This document shows positions 8,658 to 17,066 of a DNA stretch of 47,066 bases, in pieces. Position 1 is the first letter of the stretch; the number at the start of each line of letters is the position of its first letter. The DNA is from an archaeon (GTDB lineage Archaea > Asgardarchaeota > Thorarchaeia > Thorarchaeales > Thorarchaeaceae): positions 1-47,066 of the forward strand of contig JAJRZD010000016.1 in assembly GCA_024275415.1 (NCBI GenBank). Reading direction: 5' to 3'. The notes under the pieces were generated by a model. That model saw only the letters and a program-made list of their open reading frames with translations. It made no database searches and was not told the origin of the DNA. Both the position numbers and the translations under genes were made by a program.

Positions 8658-10982
8658 GTGGGTTTGGTGGGAAACAATCTTGAAACACGGATTCGTGAAG
8701 ACGAATACGAGTCAATGGTGGAACCTGAAAAGAAAAAACTGACCCAAGACGAGATCGAGGAAATTTTCAAGGATGCTACAGACGATTTTTCCGTGTCAGG
8801 ATCTAGTTGCCATATCCTCGGTGACCCAGTTGCAGACTCGGGAGAAGCCAAGGGACATTGTGAAACTTCTTTGCCAAGATTAATTGACAGTTGTGAGAAA
8901 TTCGAACAAGTCCTGAGAATCATCCCCTCTGAAATGCGGCTCAAAAGGGGTTTTGAGAAAAAACTTCGAGATGTTAGAGCCTATTTTAAGAGTAGCATGA
9001 AAGGAGAAATTCCATCATTTATTATCGAGTTAGAGGAGCGATTAATCCGCGCCCTCTATGAGGTGATTCATAGTGGTCCTCCAGAGGTTCAGATCCATTC
9101 AATGAGAGAGGTTCGCGAACTACTAACAAAATATCCCAGAGAAAAAGAGGAAGAAGAATTCAGTGAACGATACAGAAAATCCAGTATCTACTTCAAGGTT
9201 CGAAAAAACAAAACTCACTCCCAAAACGAACTTGCCAAAATTCACGGTATCATTCAAGGGAGAATAAGTGACTTCAAGGCAGGGAAAGAACCAACCTTGA
9301 TTTCTCGGCTACGTCGATATGAGGAAGAAAAAATAATCAGAAAGTGGACGGAAGTAGAACTCGATCGGTTCCAATATAATGAGCTGCTGACTATTCTACG
9401 GAAGCATCAATGTTATAATTTCGGTGAAGTAGCCGTATTGAGAAAGAACACATTGCAAGGAGCCTATGAAGTTACTCCAACGACCTTCCATCTAATGAAT
9501 GAAGATGTCGGCTTTGAGCATATTGAATCCCAGATGTTTTCATCCATTGTATTTACGATGTTGCAAGAACTGGACAAGACCAATTCTAGGATTGTTTATC
9601 TTGATTATGGTAATAATCACTCTGCTTGGCACTCATTACCAGATGAGATGCACAATAAAATTCGGGACGTTATAGAGAATTCAATAAAAGAGAAGACCCA
9701 GATTGCACCCCTCGCTGATAACATCCGAGTTGGTATTGTGGATTGCCGACTGTATATTTGGAATCCCGACAAATCGCCAAATAAAATGATAAACGCTTGG
9801 AGCAATCAGTTCTTCCATTTCACACCAAGTGATCTTTCAGATATCATTCTCGAAACAGGAAAGCAACTGCAACTGAAATGCAGCGGCTATGAACAATTGC
9901 GTCATCTAAACAAACTTGTTAAACAAGTCATTTCCAACAAGGCATCAGATAGGATCCGAGTTGGTGATAAAGGTTCCAGAATCTTAGGTGAGGTACTCCA
10001 TCTAATCTGTGACATCTTAGGGATATCACCAAGGTCTATTGAAGGAACGATTGAAGCTGTTACTGGCAGAAACGGGCGAGGCGGTATTACTCGTCCTAAA
10101 TTACTAGAAGGAATGGAATTGGAGGTTCTTCGCGCAAGACTTGGTGCAATTGTCAATAGCGATTGTTGGTTGGGGCGGAGCGGGCGATTACAATATTCCG
10201 AATCTGATAGAGGGAGAATTAGAATTGTGACAAAATTATTACAGTGCTTTGGAGAGATGTCACCCAAATTGATATCAAATGACGCTAATCGGAGCCTTCG
10301 GATGTGGATACCAATACCGATGGGAAATGCTTTCATCTACTGGGGTTTTACTTCCGGCGAGAAACCACTTCAAAATGAACATCTTCCCAGACTTGTCAAA
10401 GAGAGTTCCCATGAATCACATATTGCTTATCTAGAGGAATTGATTTCAGAAGACGGGTGCTTTGACCATGTGTCAGGTTTCAGATGGAGTCGAACTATCG
10501 TTCTGAAGCCGGGTAAGGATAATGCAAGTTATAATCTCGAATCGGATCTGTGTCAGGCTGATATTGCGTTCCTAATGAATCTCAAATATGCACGATGGGA
10601 AACAAAGAGAGGCCACATCTATATTCCAATAGGTAAGCTATCTGAGCACTCGAAGCATTTAACCGGTCAGGACTTAAGCATCACGAGTCGTATTCTTTCG
10701 GTTGTCCTGACAAATCGAAGTAGACTATTGGATGATGAGGTATCTCTTGCAACTGGGCTAGGGATCACTATAGAAGTATATCCTGAGTGCATAACTATCT
10801 ACACGAAGACAGGTAGAGTCTCTTTAAAGTGGATAGCAAAAACAAAACGAAAAGAAGATGCGATTCGATGGGCGCTTATTGCACTGCCAAATGACGAACG
10901 GAAGCGGGAACGTGTTCGGAAATGGCTTGCGTTGGTTGCAAAAGATGTTGAAAGAATACAGTTCCCATTCTGGCCTGAATAA
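8658..10982 (+). CDS. HTH protein with LAGLIDADG-type homing endonuclease-like domain
   Basis: 774 residues. Residues 187-222 (HSQNELAKIHGIIQGRISDFKAGKEP) look like an XRE-type helix-turn-helix. Two LAGLIDADG-like helices can be read about 97 residues apart: LRARLGAIVNSDCWL with the acidic residue D502, and HIAYLEELISEDGCF with D599, each followed by beta-rich segments, the normal spacing of a monomeric LAGLIDADG nuclease. Residues 230-490 and 640-774 are unassigned. No host intein or intron surrounds it; the gene stands free, 160 bases behind tRNA-Thr. The start is a GTG at 8658 (ATG at 8715 possible). Nuclease activity is inferred from the motifs; a purely regulatory DNA-binding role is the alternative. 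Confidence 0.6.
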   Translation: MGLVGNNLETRIREDEYESMVEPEKKKLTQDEIEEIFKDATDDFSVSGSSCHILGDPVADSGEAKGHCETSLPRLIDSCEKFEQVLRIIPSEMRLKRGFEKKLRDVRAYFKSSMKGEIPSFIIELEERLIRALYEVIHSGPPEVQIHSMREVRELLTKYPREKEEEEFSERYRKSSIYFKVRKNKTHSQNELAKIHGIIQGRISDFKAGKEPTLISRLRRYEEEKIIRKWTEVELDRFQYNELLTILRKHQCYNFGEVAVLRKNTLQGAYEVTPTTFHLMNEDVGFEHIESQMFSSIVFTMLQELDKTNSRIVYLDYGNNHSAWHSLPDEMHNKIRDVIENSIKEKTQIAPLADNIRVGIVDCRLYIWNPDKSPNKMINAWSNQFFHFTPSDLSDIILETGKQLQLKCSGYEQLRHLNKLVKQVISNKASDRIRVGDKGSRILGEVLHLICDILGISPRSIEGTIEAVTGRNGRGGITRPKLLEGMELEVLRARLGAIVNSDCWLGRSGRLQYSESDRGRIRIVTKLLQCFGEMSPKLISNDANRSLRMWIPIPMGNAFIYWGFTSGEKPLQNEHLPRLVKESSHESHIAYLEELISEDGCFDHVSGFRWSRTIVLKPGKDNASYNLESDLCQADIAFLMNLKYARWETKRGHIYIPIGKLSEHSKHLTGQDLSITSRILSVVLTNRSRLLDDEVSLATGLGITIEVYPECITIYTKTGRVSLKWIAKTKRKEDAIRWALIALPNDERKRERVRKWLALVAKDVERIQFPFWPE

Positions 10983-11442
10983 ATCAAGTATGACTTGAAT
11001 CTTGAAAAGAGTAGCTGGAATTTTGGATATCGTAAACGAGAATTTCATTACAATCAATATGAAATATTCTCTCCTATTGCGAAGCGATGCCAAGGGGCAT
11101 TTCAAATCAAATTCCTCTGGCAACTGGTTCTCTACTAGTATTCCTTTGTTTCAGTAGAATATTCAGATCATATTATGCATGAATTGAAGACCTTTCCTAG
11201 AATATACTCTAACGGCCAAAATCCTACAATCAAAGAATTACGCACTGTTCGTAATTGGCTTTGTGGAAAATATGGTTTCCCTAGTTCAATTTCCTCGGGG
11301 TTTCCACTTTCTACTTCTTGCTTAAGATTGGAATCCCTTATCATCGTAAAAAAAAGAAGTAACTCTCTCCCAAGATATAATCCGGTAGTCATCGTCAGTC
11401 ATATTTACGCCTTAGTTCAATTAGAGCCATTATTCCTATGAT
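10983..11442. other. A+T-rich stretch without a convincing gene
   Basis: Two short frames overlap on opposite strands (11175-11441 plus, 88 codons; 11168-11392 minus, 74 codons). Neither shows family features, a clear ribosome site or composition that favours it. A 7-bp hairpin AATTACG-7 bases-CGTAATT lies at 11236-11256. I see nothing else. Confidence 0.3.
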
Positions 11443-11688
11443 TCAAATCGCTGAGGTAATGGTGACGGTTTCTGTTCTATTAATCCCACCTGAGAATTCC
11501 CTTACACTGAAATCAACAACCAATTCACTTACAAAATCATCCTTTGGGATCCTCTCAGAGGTAAGGTTGAATGTCCATAAGATCCGAAACTGTTGTGGTT
11601 CTTCTCCTCCCGTGATATGACTATAGCTTGAATTCATTAGCCAATATTGCATCATTATGAATCCTGGTGATTCATCATGTTTTCGCAT
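11443..11688 (-). pseudogene. second half of a secreted/anchored protein, apparently out of frame
   Basis: 81 codons on the minus strand encoding beta-rich sequence (ILWTFNLTSERIPKDDF, VDFSVREFSGGINRTETVT) of extracellular character. It overlaps the end of the upstream frame 11675-12064 by 14 bases in another frame. Both parts read like pieces of one membrane-anchored surface protein split near the GCGAAAACA run. Alternatively they are two translationally coupled genes, since an ATG sits inside the overlap. Confidence 0.35.
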
Positions 11689-12064
11689 CCATGCATGTGA
11701 AATGCCTTTGCCCTATGGATTCAAAAGCAACCGATTCGTTAATAGCGTAGTGACCATTTCCTAAATAATATCTAGGTATTAATTTGAAAGAAATGTTTTG
11801 ATGAGCATATATTCTTGTATAGTTCATCTGAAACGAAAAAAGAAACCAGAATGAATCGTTTGTTTCGGAAAAAGTGATATCAAATTTCCCAAATGTAATG
11901 TTCTCAATGATTCGAATTGAACTGCTATTTCTACATTCAATAGTGAAATGATAGTTAATATCAGTGTATTGCGATTGAACGAAGAAAAAGGTGAAGACTG
12001 TACTAATAGTTAGGAGAATGATGATAACAATTGCAGTTATCTTCGGTCGAACTGGAACTGACAT
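11675..12064 (-). CDS. membrane-anchored extracytoplasmic protein, N-terminal part
   Basis: 129 residues. An N-terminal hydrophobic helix (KITAIVIIILLTISTVFTFF, about 8-27) is followed by an Asn-rich, N-glycosylation-like beta domain (NSSSIRI, NITFGKF, NYTRIY). No family is recognised. The frame closes soon after SIGQRHFTC and the neighbouring frame (11443-11688) seems to continue the domain, so this may be the first half of a frameshifted gene. It lies inside the putative integrated element. Confidence 0.45.
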   Translation of the reverse strand: MSVPVRPKITAIVIIILLTISTVFTFFFVQSQYTDINYHFTIECRNSSSIRIIENITFGKFDITFSETNDSFWFLFSFQMNYTRIYAHQNISFKLIPRYYLGNGHYAINESVAFESIGQRHFTCMDAKT

Positions 12065-12428
12065 CTATCTCCCTCTCCGATGTTCTAGGCATGCCACACC
12101 ACATAAAGGTCATATTATCTCTTTTTGGTTACGGTAGGAGGGAGATGGAAGTTTCATAAAAAACAAGAAGGCTGTTCAATTTCTACTCTGCATCATGGCA
12201 ATGATACTATTGCTACAAGGATACAACTCAGACATTGGATTTTTGTCTTTACTCGCTCTACGATATTCCTTTTGGTTCTAGCAAAATCTTGATTTTGTGA
12301 ATACCATGCAGGTATGGTCCAGTGAGTGATAATCAAGGCACATCATGAACCGGAACCTTCCTGTTCATTGACATGTGTTCTTCCTATTTTGTTCTCATTT
12401 TCATCTACACTTTTGATGTCAGATAGTA
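12065..12428. other. intergenic, no gene seen
   Basis: Low-complexity A+T-rich DNA between the secreted-protein gene and the right repeat. All frames are short. It holds the presumed promoter of the gene at 12064 and nothing else I can support. Confidence 0.4.
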
Positions 12429-12462
12429 TCAAACCCCGCCAGGGTCTCCATCGTGTTTTCTT
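12429..12462 (+). repeat. right direct repeat of the tRNA-Thr 3' end (att-like)
   Basis: Matches 8476-8509 at 30 of 34 bases (TCAAA, CCCGCCAGGG, CTCCATCG and TTTCTT identical, single mismatches between). The DNA before it has no acceptor, D or anticodon arm, so this is a copy of the tRNA tail only, not a decayed whole tRNA. Confidence 0.7.
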
Positions 12463-12495
12463 TTCAGAGGTGTATATCATAATCGAGTGATGCTT

Positions 12496-12723
12496 TCACC
12501 AGCCCATCTGTCGTCTTCGCGACATGGCTTCTGCGTACTCTTGTGATTCTCCGTCGAAGTACATGTTCTCTTCGACAATAGACTGATGTATCTTCTCGCC
12601 AATCCTCCTTCTACCTACCTTGTATGAATGATGCGTTCCATGCTCAGTTCTCTTATCGCGGCTGAACAGGACTGCTAATAGGATCACGCCGCCAAACAGT
12701 ATGAACAGGTATATCCCTAACAT
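12496..12723 (-). CDS. small single-pass membrane protein
   Basis: 75 residues from the ATG at 12723, which has GGAG nine bases before it; a longer frame begins at 12774. One hydrophobic helix (LGIYLFILFGGVILLAVLF) is followed by a charged, Arg/Glu-rich cytoplasmic tail. No family recognised. Confidence 0.5.
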   Translation of the reverse strand: MLGIYLFILFGGVILLAVLFSRDKRTEHGTHHSYKVGRRRIGEKIHQSIVEENMYFDGESQEYAEAMSRRRQMGW

Positions 12724-12799
12724 GGGATCACACTCCACGTGTTCTTTGTAGTGCATCCTTATTTGGTTTTGCAATTAGATACTTTGCACACAAACATCC

Positions 12800-12858
12800 G
12801 TGGTACTCGTTAAGTACCACCTAGGCGGAGTCCCATTTTGAAGTATCAGAAAAATGGG
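12800..12858. promoter_or_regulatory. two adjacent perfect inverted repeats
   Basis: GTGGTACT-5 bases-AGTACCAC (12800-12820) is followed by CCCATTTT-11 bases-AAAATGGG (12832-12858). Both arms are perfect 8-bp matches. They sit between two minus-strand genes, so they could form a terminator/leader structure or protein-binding sites. Confidence 0.45.
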
Positions 12859-12945
12859 CACAATGTGACATCTGTAGCGCAGGCTGCGTTGGCTGATGCG
12901 TTACCAAGTGCAGAGTCATCGATATGTCGTCTTGTAATCCTTGGG

Positions 12946-13425
12946 CTATTCTGCCCCCACCCAGTCAGGGGACAAACGCAACCTACAGACCAGTTCTTTT
13001 CCATGAGTGTATTTCTCATCAGAATCAAGATATTCTTGTAGTTTCTCGATGAAAAGTTTCATCGTAGAGGGATTCACGCTGATGCCGACCTCGAAACCAT
13101 CGAGAATGAACGGCTCGTTATCCATTGCATCCAACCCTATGCGAACCACAAGTTGATCCAGCCATCGGATGGTCGCACCGTGTTCTTTCCCGTATGTTAC
13201 ATGATCAAAGTCCGTAGGGGGATTGCACTTGTATTTCTTGGTTCCCTTACCATAGATTTGGAAGACATCTAGCAGTCGTTGAAGGCTATCTTTTATCGTC
13301 TGTAGCGACTCATCGTCTCCCATAATATAGACTTCATCTCTCCACTTGCCGCTCTGTTCGTCCTTGACCTGCCAGATTTGGAAATTCAGGTCATCAAACA
13401 CTTTCTTGTCCGTGCTGGAAGTCAT
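12946..13425 (-). CDS. hypothetical protein
   Basis: 159 residues from the ATG at 13425, preceded by GAGAGG ten bases upstream; a GTG at 13494, directly behind the stop of the preceding gene, is the alternative. Soluble, mixed alpha/beta, no known motif: FQIWQVKDEQSGKWRDEVYI at the N-terminus and DNEPFILDGFEVGISVNP in the second half. It is the last of three closely spaced minus-strand genes with the DUF202-like membrane protein and a small charged protein. Confidence 0.5.
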   Translation of the reverse strand: MTSSTDKKVFDDLNFQIWQVKDEQSGKWRDEVYIMGDDESLQTIKDSLQRLLDVFQIYGKGTKKYKCNPPTDFDHVTYGKEHGATIRWLDQLVVRIGLDAMDNEPFILDGFEVGISVNPSTMKLFIEKLQEYLDSDEKYTHGKELVCRLRLSPDWVGAE

Positions 13426-13494
13426 ATCATTCATTCCTCTCTTTGCTGAAATGAGAATGTTCCTGCGATACCTTATGTCTGAAAGGTCATCCAC

Positions 13495-13854
13495 TCATTT
13501 AAGCATTCCATTCTCCTCAAGAAGACATTCCGTATTGGTACAGGCGTCCTTCCTGAGCCGTTCGTTATGTCGCAGCTTCCTGAGTGCATTTATGACGAGA
13601 TAACCCCCAATCACTGACAAGCAGATTATCCCGAAGACGAGGGCGGCGATGAAAACAAAGACATCCACTATAGAATAATACCTTGAGGTCGCAACGAGGA
13701 TGGTCAACAATGACATCGGGATTGTCAAGACGCCGATGCCAGTACGTAACTGGGCAAAATGTGTCCGCTTCTCAGCCTCAAGAGTCCGTATAATGGCCAG
13801 TGCAGTTCTGAGATTACTGTCCTTCGTATACATATGCCCGTCATTGTCAACCAT
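13495..13854 (-). CDS. DUF202/YidH-like membrane protein
   Basis: 119 residues. TLEAEKRTHFAQLRTGIGVLTIPM followed by three hydrophobic segments matches the ER-x3-A-x2-RT-type opening of the DUF202 family of small inner-membrane proteins, function unknown. The ATG at 13854 follows AGGTAG at nine bases. Its start overlaps the end of the gene upstream and its stop touches the possible GTG of the gene downstream, so the three genes are one operon. Confidence 0.55.
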   Translation of the reverse strand: MVDNDGHMYTKDSNLRTALAIIRTLEAEKRTHFAQLRTGIGVLTIPMSLLTILVATSRYYSIVDVFVFIAALVFGIICLSVIGGYLVINALRKLRHNERLRKDACTNTECLLEENGMLK

Positions 13855-13863
13855 GTCTTTCAT

Positions 13864-14094
13864 CTACCTGCGGTCATCAAGTAACGGATCTGTTTTGCCT
13901 TTTCTTCGAGCTAGCAGTTTTTGAGCATCCTCATCGCCACCAATCTCACTAAGAAGTTTGAATGTTTCTTGGTCATCCTCTCGTTCTATCCATTTCTCCA
14001 CCTGCTTGTACACTTCGGGTGAGAGGTCTCTTGCTAGTTTCTTCTTACGTTCCTTCTTGCTCAGCTCCAAGTCATCAGGTCCCAGAAGGCTCAT
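13864..14094 (-). CDS. small charged hypothetical protein
   Basis: 76 residues, rich in Lys, Arg, Glu and Asp, probably all helix (LSKKERKKKLARDLSPEVYK, KWIEREDDQETFKLLSEI). GGTG six bases before the ATG at 14094 supports this start over the one at 14106. First gene of the small minus-strand operon. No function can be given. Confidence 0.45.
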   Translation of the reverse strand: MSLLGPDDLELSKKERKKKLARDLSPEVYKQVEKWIEREDDQETFKLLSEIGGDEDAQKLLARRKGKTDPLLDDRR

Positions 14095-14199
14095 TTCATC
14101 CACCATTTGAAGAACTGCGTCATATCGTTAAGACCTTTCGCATATCCCGAAGGAACAAAAGGAGGTTTTTCCTTTCCTCTATTGGGGAAAACGATTAGG

Positions 14200-15909
14200 A
14201 TGTCAAACAATATCCGTGATGACCTACCTTGGTGGAAAAAGACAACAGTCTATCAGATATATCCAAGGAGCTTCAAGGACAGCAACCAGGACGGGATTGG
14301 CGATATTCCCGGCATCATCTCAAAACTGGACTACCTTCAGGAGTTGGGCATCGAAACAATTTGGCTCTCACCATTCTTTGATAGTCCTCAGCGCGACCAT
14401 GGTTATGATGTGCGTGACTATCGTAGCATCGCATCCGAGTATGGAACAATGTCTGATTGTGAACGGCTCATCAGGGAAATACATGCCCACAATATGTTTG
14501 TTGTCTTTGATATGGTGCTGAACCACACATCCGATATGCATCCGTGGTTCATAGAATCTCGTTCCAGCCGCGACAATCCTAAGCGTGATTGGTATATCTG
14601 GCGTGATGGGCGGAAGCCCGGAGGGAGGAAACCTCCGAACAACTGGAACTCGATGGTCGGTGGATCCGGCTGGCATTATGATGAGTTGACTGACCAATGG
14701 TACTGGGCCCAGTTCCTACCTTTCCAGCCTGATCTCAACTATCGAAATTCTGAGGTCAAAAAGGAGATGTTTGATACACTTCGGTTCTGGTTGGACAAAG
14801 GCGTTGACGGGTTTCGTCTGGACATCATCCACACCATCTACGAGGATGAGCAGCTCCGCGATAATCCGTATGCCATGAAGTACCTCCCTTCAGAAGAGGA
14901 TTCTAGGAGTTTCTTCCACGACAACATTCACACTATCCACCACCGTGACAACTTTTTGTTCGTCAAGGAACTTCGACGGATACTTGATGAGTATTCTGAT
15001 CCAGAACGTTTTCTTGTGGGCGAGGTGGGAGCACCATATGACATCCTGAAGAGGTATTGTGGTGATGTGACCAATGACGGCAGGACAGATGGGTTGCATA
15101 TGACCTTCCAATTCAAATCTCTCAATACCAACATGAATGCCTCCTCGATTCGGAAACTCATTTCAGACTTTGAAACCCACTTCCCAGAGCCCTATATCCC
15201 AACATGGGTGTTTTCCAACCATGACCAGATGCGCCGAATCAGCAAGTTGGGAAATGATATCCCCCTAGCCAAGCTCAATGCAGTTCTACAGCTCACTGCC
15301 AGAGGAGTGCCGTTCATCTATTATGGGGAGGAGATCGGGATGCTTGACCACAACATATCCCTCCATGATGCACAAGATCCAGTGGCTCGAAAATACAGTT
15401 GGCTCCCACGTCCATTACTTGCTCTCATCACTCGCGGGGGCAAGATATCTCTGAATAGGGACAATTGCCGTACACCGATGCAATGGGACTCGTCAGACAA
15501 CGCCGGTTTCACCGGGTCCGAAGTCCATCCGTGGTTACCTTTAGAACCGCGCTACCATAGCATCAATGTTGAAAGACAGGAGAGCGATATGGACTCGTTG
15601 CTGAATTGCTACAAGACACTCCTTCAAATCAGAAAAAGAAATCCCGCTCTGCATGCGGGATCAATGCACCTTCACCCATCCAACACAGCGTCAAAGCATC
15701 TCATTGTATATGATCGCAAATACAGAAGGAATGATATGGTGGGGCAGTCCTTACGGATTCTGTTGAACCTCTCACGCACACCTATGGAAGTGGATAGGAT
15801 TGACAGTGATTGTGTGCTTCTCTTTTCGACACACAAAGACACACATCCACTTGATGATAGGGATGTGATTTTGGAGCCCTTTGAAGGGATAATCCTTGAC
15901 ATACAATGA
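14200..15909 (+). CDS. GH13 alpha-glucosidase (oligo-1,6-glucosidase type)
   Basis: 569 residues from the ATG at 14200. It starts WWKKTTVYQIYPRSFKDSN, typical for GH13 enzymes that cut or transfer alpha-glucosyl units (oligo-1,6-glucosidase, alpha-glucosidase, trehalulose or trehalose synthase). The (beta/alpha)8 barrel shows the catalytic triad: nucleophile D208 in DGFRLDII, acid/base E275 in LVGEVGAP and D342 in SNHDQ. A beta-sandwich domain follows after about 490. No signal peptide, so it acts in the cytoplasm, perhaps on imported or stored maltooligosaccharides. No transporter is adjacent. The exact linkage specificity cannot be read from the sequence. Confidence 0.9.
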   Translation: MSNNIRDDLPWWKKTTVYQIYPRSFKDSNQDGIGDIPGIISKLDYLQELGIETIWLSPFFDSPQRDHGYDVRDYRSIASEYGTMSDCERLIREIHAHNMFVVFDMVLNHTSDMHPWFIESRSSRDNPKRDWYIWRDGRKPGGRKPPNNWNSMVGGSGWHYDELTDQWYWAQFLPFQPDLNYRNSEVKKEMFDTLRFWLDKGVDGFRLDIIHTIYEDEQLRDNPYAMKYLPSEEDSRSFFHDNIHTIHHRDNFLFVKELRRILDEYSDPERFLVGEVGAPYDILKRYCGDVTNDGRTDGLHMTFQFKSLNTNMNASSIRKLISDFETHFPEPYIPTWVFSNHDQMRRISKLGNDIPLAKLNAVLQLTARGVPFIYYGEEIGMLDHNISLHDAQDPVARKYSWLPRPLLALITRGGKISLNRDNCRTPMQWDSSDNAGFTGSEVHPWLPLEPRYHSINVERQESDMDSLLNCYKTLLQIRKRNPALHAGSMHLHPSNTASKHLIVYDRKYRRNDMVGQSLRILLNLSRTPMEVDRIDSDCVLLFSTHKDTHPLDDRDVILEPFEGIILDIQ

Positions 15910-15961
15910 TTCGCTCCGTTATTCTTATAACTGGACGCAACATACCAGAGCAATGACCAAT

Positions 15962-16099
15962 GGGTCGGTGGTCTAGCTTGGCTACAATTGGTCTACATGA
16001 CCCGTTGCCAAAAATGATTCTTGGTTTGGGACCAAGAACGACTCGCCATCTTGGCAAGAGTCCAAGGGATCCCCGGTTCGAATCCGGGCCGGCCCACCA
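15962..16099 (+). tRNA. tRNA-Pro (anticodon TGG) with two introns
   Basis: Acceptor GGGTCGG/CCGGCCC, discriminator A, encoded CCA, T arm CCCGG-TTCGAAT-CCGGG. The anticodon stem CTTGG (16020-16024) carries loop TTTGGG, anticodon TGG, and its 3' strand CCAAG is found at 16062-16066 just before a normal five-base variable loop. The 30 bases between (about 16031-16060) are an intron at or near 37/38; a repeated CCAAG leaves the exact border open. The D arm GTCT...TGAT is interrupted by about 31 extra bases (about 15982-16013), with TTGGC (15978) pairing GCCAA (16007), as in a bulge-helix-bulge. Total 138 bases against about 77 expected. Confidence 0.85.
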
Positions 16100-16143
16100 T
16101 CCCATTTCTTTCATGGCGATACCTAGTGGTGCTTAGTCTGTAT

Positions 16144-17061
16144 TCAGACACTCGTGTTCAATTTCTTGAGAATTATCTGTTGAAGGGCCACTCCTGCCTG
16201 AAACACATGGGCATAGTTGAAACCCCATGGAATGACCACTCCTTCTGCCTGTTGGTTTTCCCGCAGTTCAATATCATCCCTCAAGAGGCAGCATTTCGCC
16301 AAGAACACGCCCTCTTCGGGTAGATTTCGGGCTGGACAGATATCATCAAAAGCATTGACATCAGCCCCACAAGCATCTGCGGCCTCTCGTGTACGCTGGC
16401 ATCCGATTACATGTATCGACTGACGACTGACTTTATACAGATCCTTATCCACTGAATAGACTTTCTGCGGTACTCGATCAATGATTTCTGTGAACCTGCA
16501 GGGGATAAGGACGTCTTTCCCATGGATCCGTTCAACCAGCTCTCCTTCATCGATTAGGTGGAACCTCACAGGATAGCTTTCCGGAATCATCCCTGAATAC
16601 CGGAGCACATCGAATGCAGCCTCAAGTTTGCTTGGTGACGGAGGAATGACATCTACTACTTGAATCACTGGTAATTCAAGAGGCTCCTTGAGATAGGCGA
16701 ACGTGATATGGTCGTGCTTTGAGATGAAGACCTTGATTTCGGGCTCCTTCAGCCCTACCTCATTCCTGCTTAGCCAACAAAGGACATCAAGGATGTTGGA
16801 CAGGTCAATACTTGGGTCTTGGACAAGATGCTTGGAAACACCTGCACCTATCTCTTTGATGCCCGAAATCCTGATGAATGGCTCCTCTACTGATGTTCCC
16901 TGGATGGCATATACCCCCAGTACTCTATCATTGTCCGCATTGAGGTATACACAATACTCTGTGGTCTCATATGTGAGTGATCCCTCTAACTGCTCGATAG
17001 AATCGATCTCGGCTTCAGTGATTACCTTCACAGTCCGTGAGTGTTTCGGTATTATTGGCAT
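16144..17061 (-). CDS. unknown partner of the radical SAM/SPASM gene
   Basis: 305 residues from the ATG at 17061, which has GGAGG eight bases before it inside the end of the radical SAM gene. Mostly beta-rich; the C-terminal third has a cysteine-containing region (GCQRTREAADACGADV, then CPAR and AKCCLLRDD) that could bind metal or be processed. No membrane segment. The overlap with the upstream radical SAM gene argues that the proteins work together, for example as enzyme and scaffold, carrier or second enzyme of a modification. I do not recognise the family. Confidence 0.55.
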   Translation of the reverse strand: MPIIPKHSRTVKVITEAEIDSIEQLEGSLTYETTEYCVYLNADNDRVLGVYAIQGTSVEEPFIRISGIKEIGAGVSKHLVQDPSIDLSNILDVLCWLSRNEVGLKEPEIKVFISKHDHITFAYLKEPLELPVIQVVDVIPPSPSKLEAAFDVLRYSGMIPESYPVRFHLIDEGELVERIHGKDVLIPCRFTEIIDRVPQKVYSVDKDLYKVSRQSIHVIGCQRTREAADACGADVNAFDDICPARNLPEEGVFLAKCCLLRDDIELRENQQAEGVVIPWGFNYAHVFQAGVALQQIILKKLNTSV

Positions 17062-17066
17062 CTCTA

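Larger units (their letters stand above)
8510..12428. mobile_element. putative small integrative element next to tRNA-Thr
   Basis: About 3.9 kb bounded by the two 34-base direct repeats. It is visibly more A+T-rich than the flanking DNA, carries one large HTH/LAGLIDADG-like gene, one possibly frameshifted secreted protein, and about 1.5 kb with no recognisable gene. No integrase or transposase was found, so how it entered is unknown. It may be a decayed element of which only the nuclease-like gene has stayed intact. Confidence 0.55.

Noticed and set aside
11175..11441. 88-codon plus-strand frame in the element
   Set aside because: An opposing frame of similar length covers the same DNA and neither has a start signal or recognisable features.
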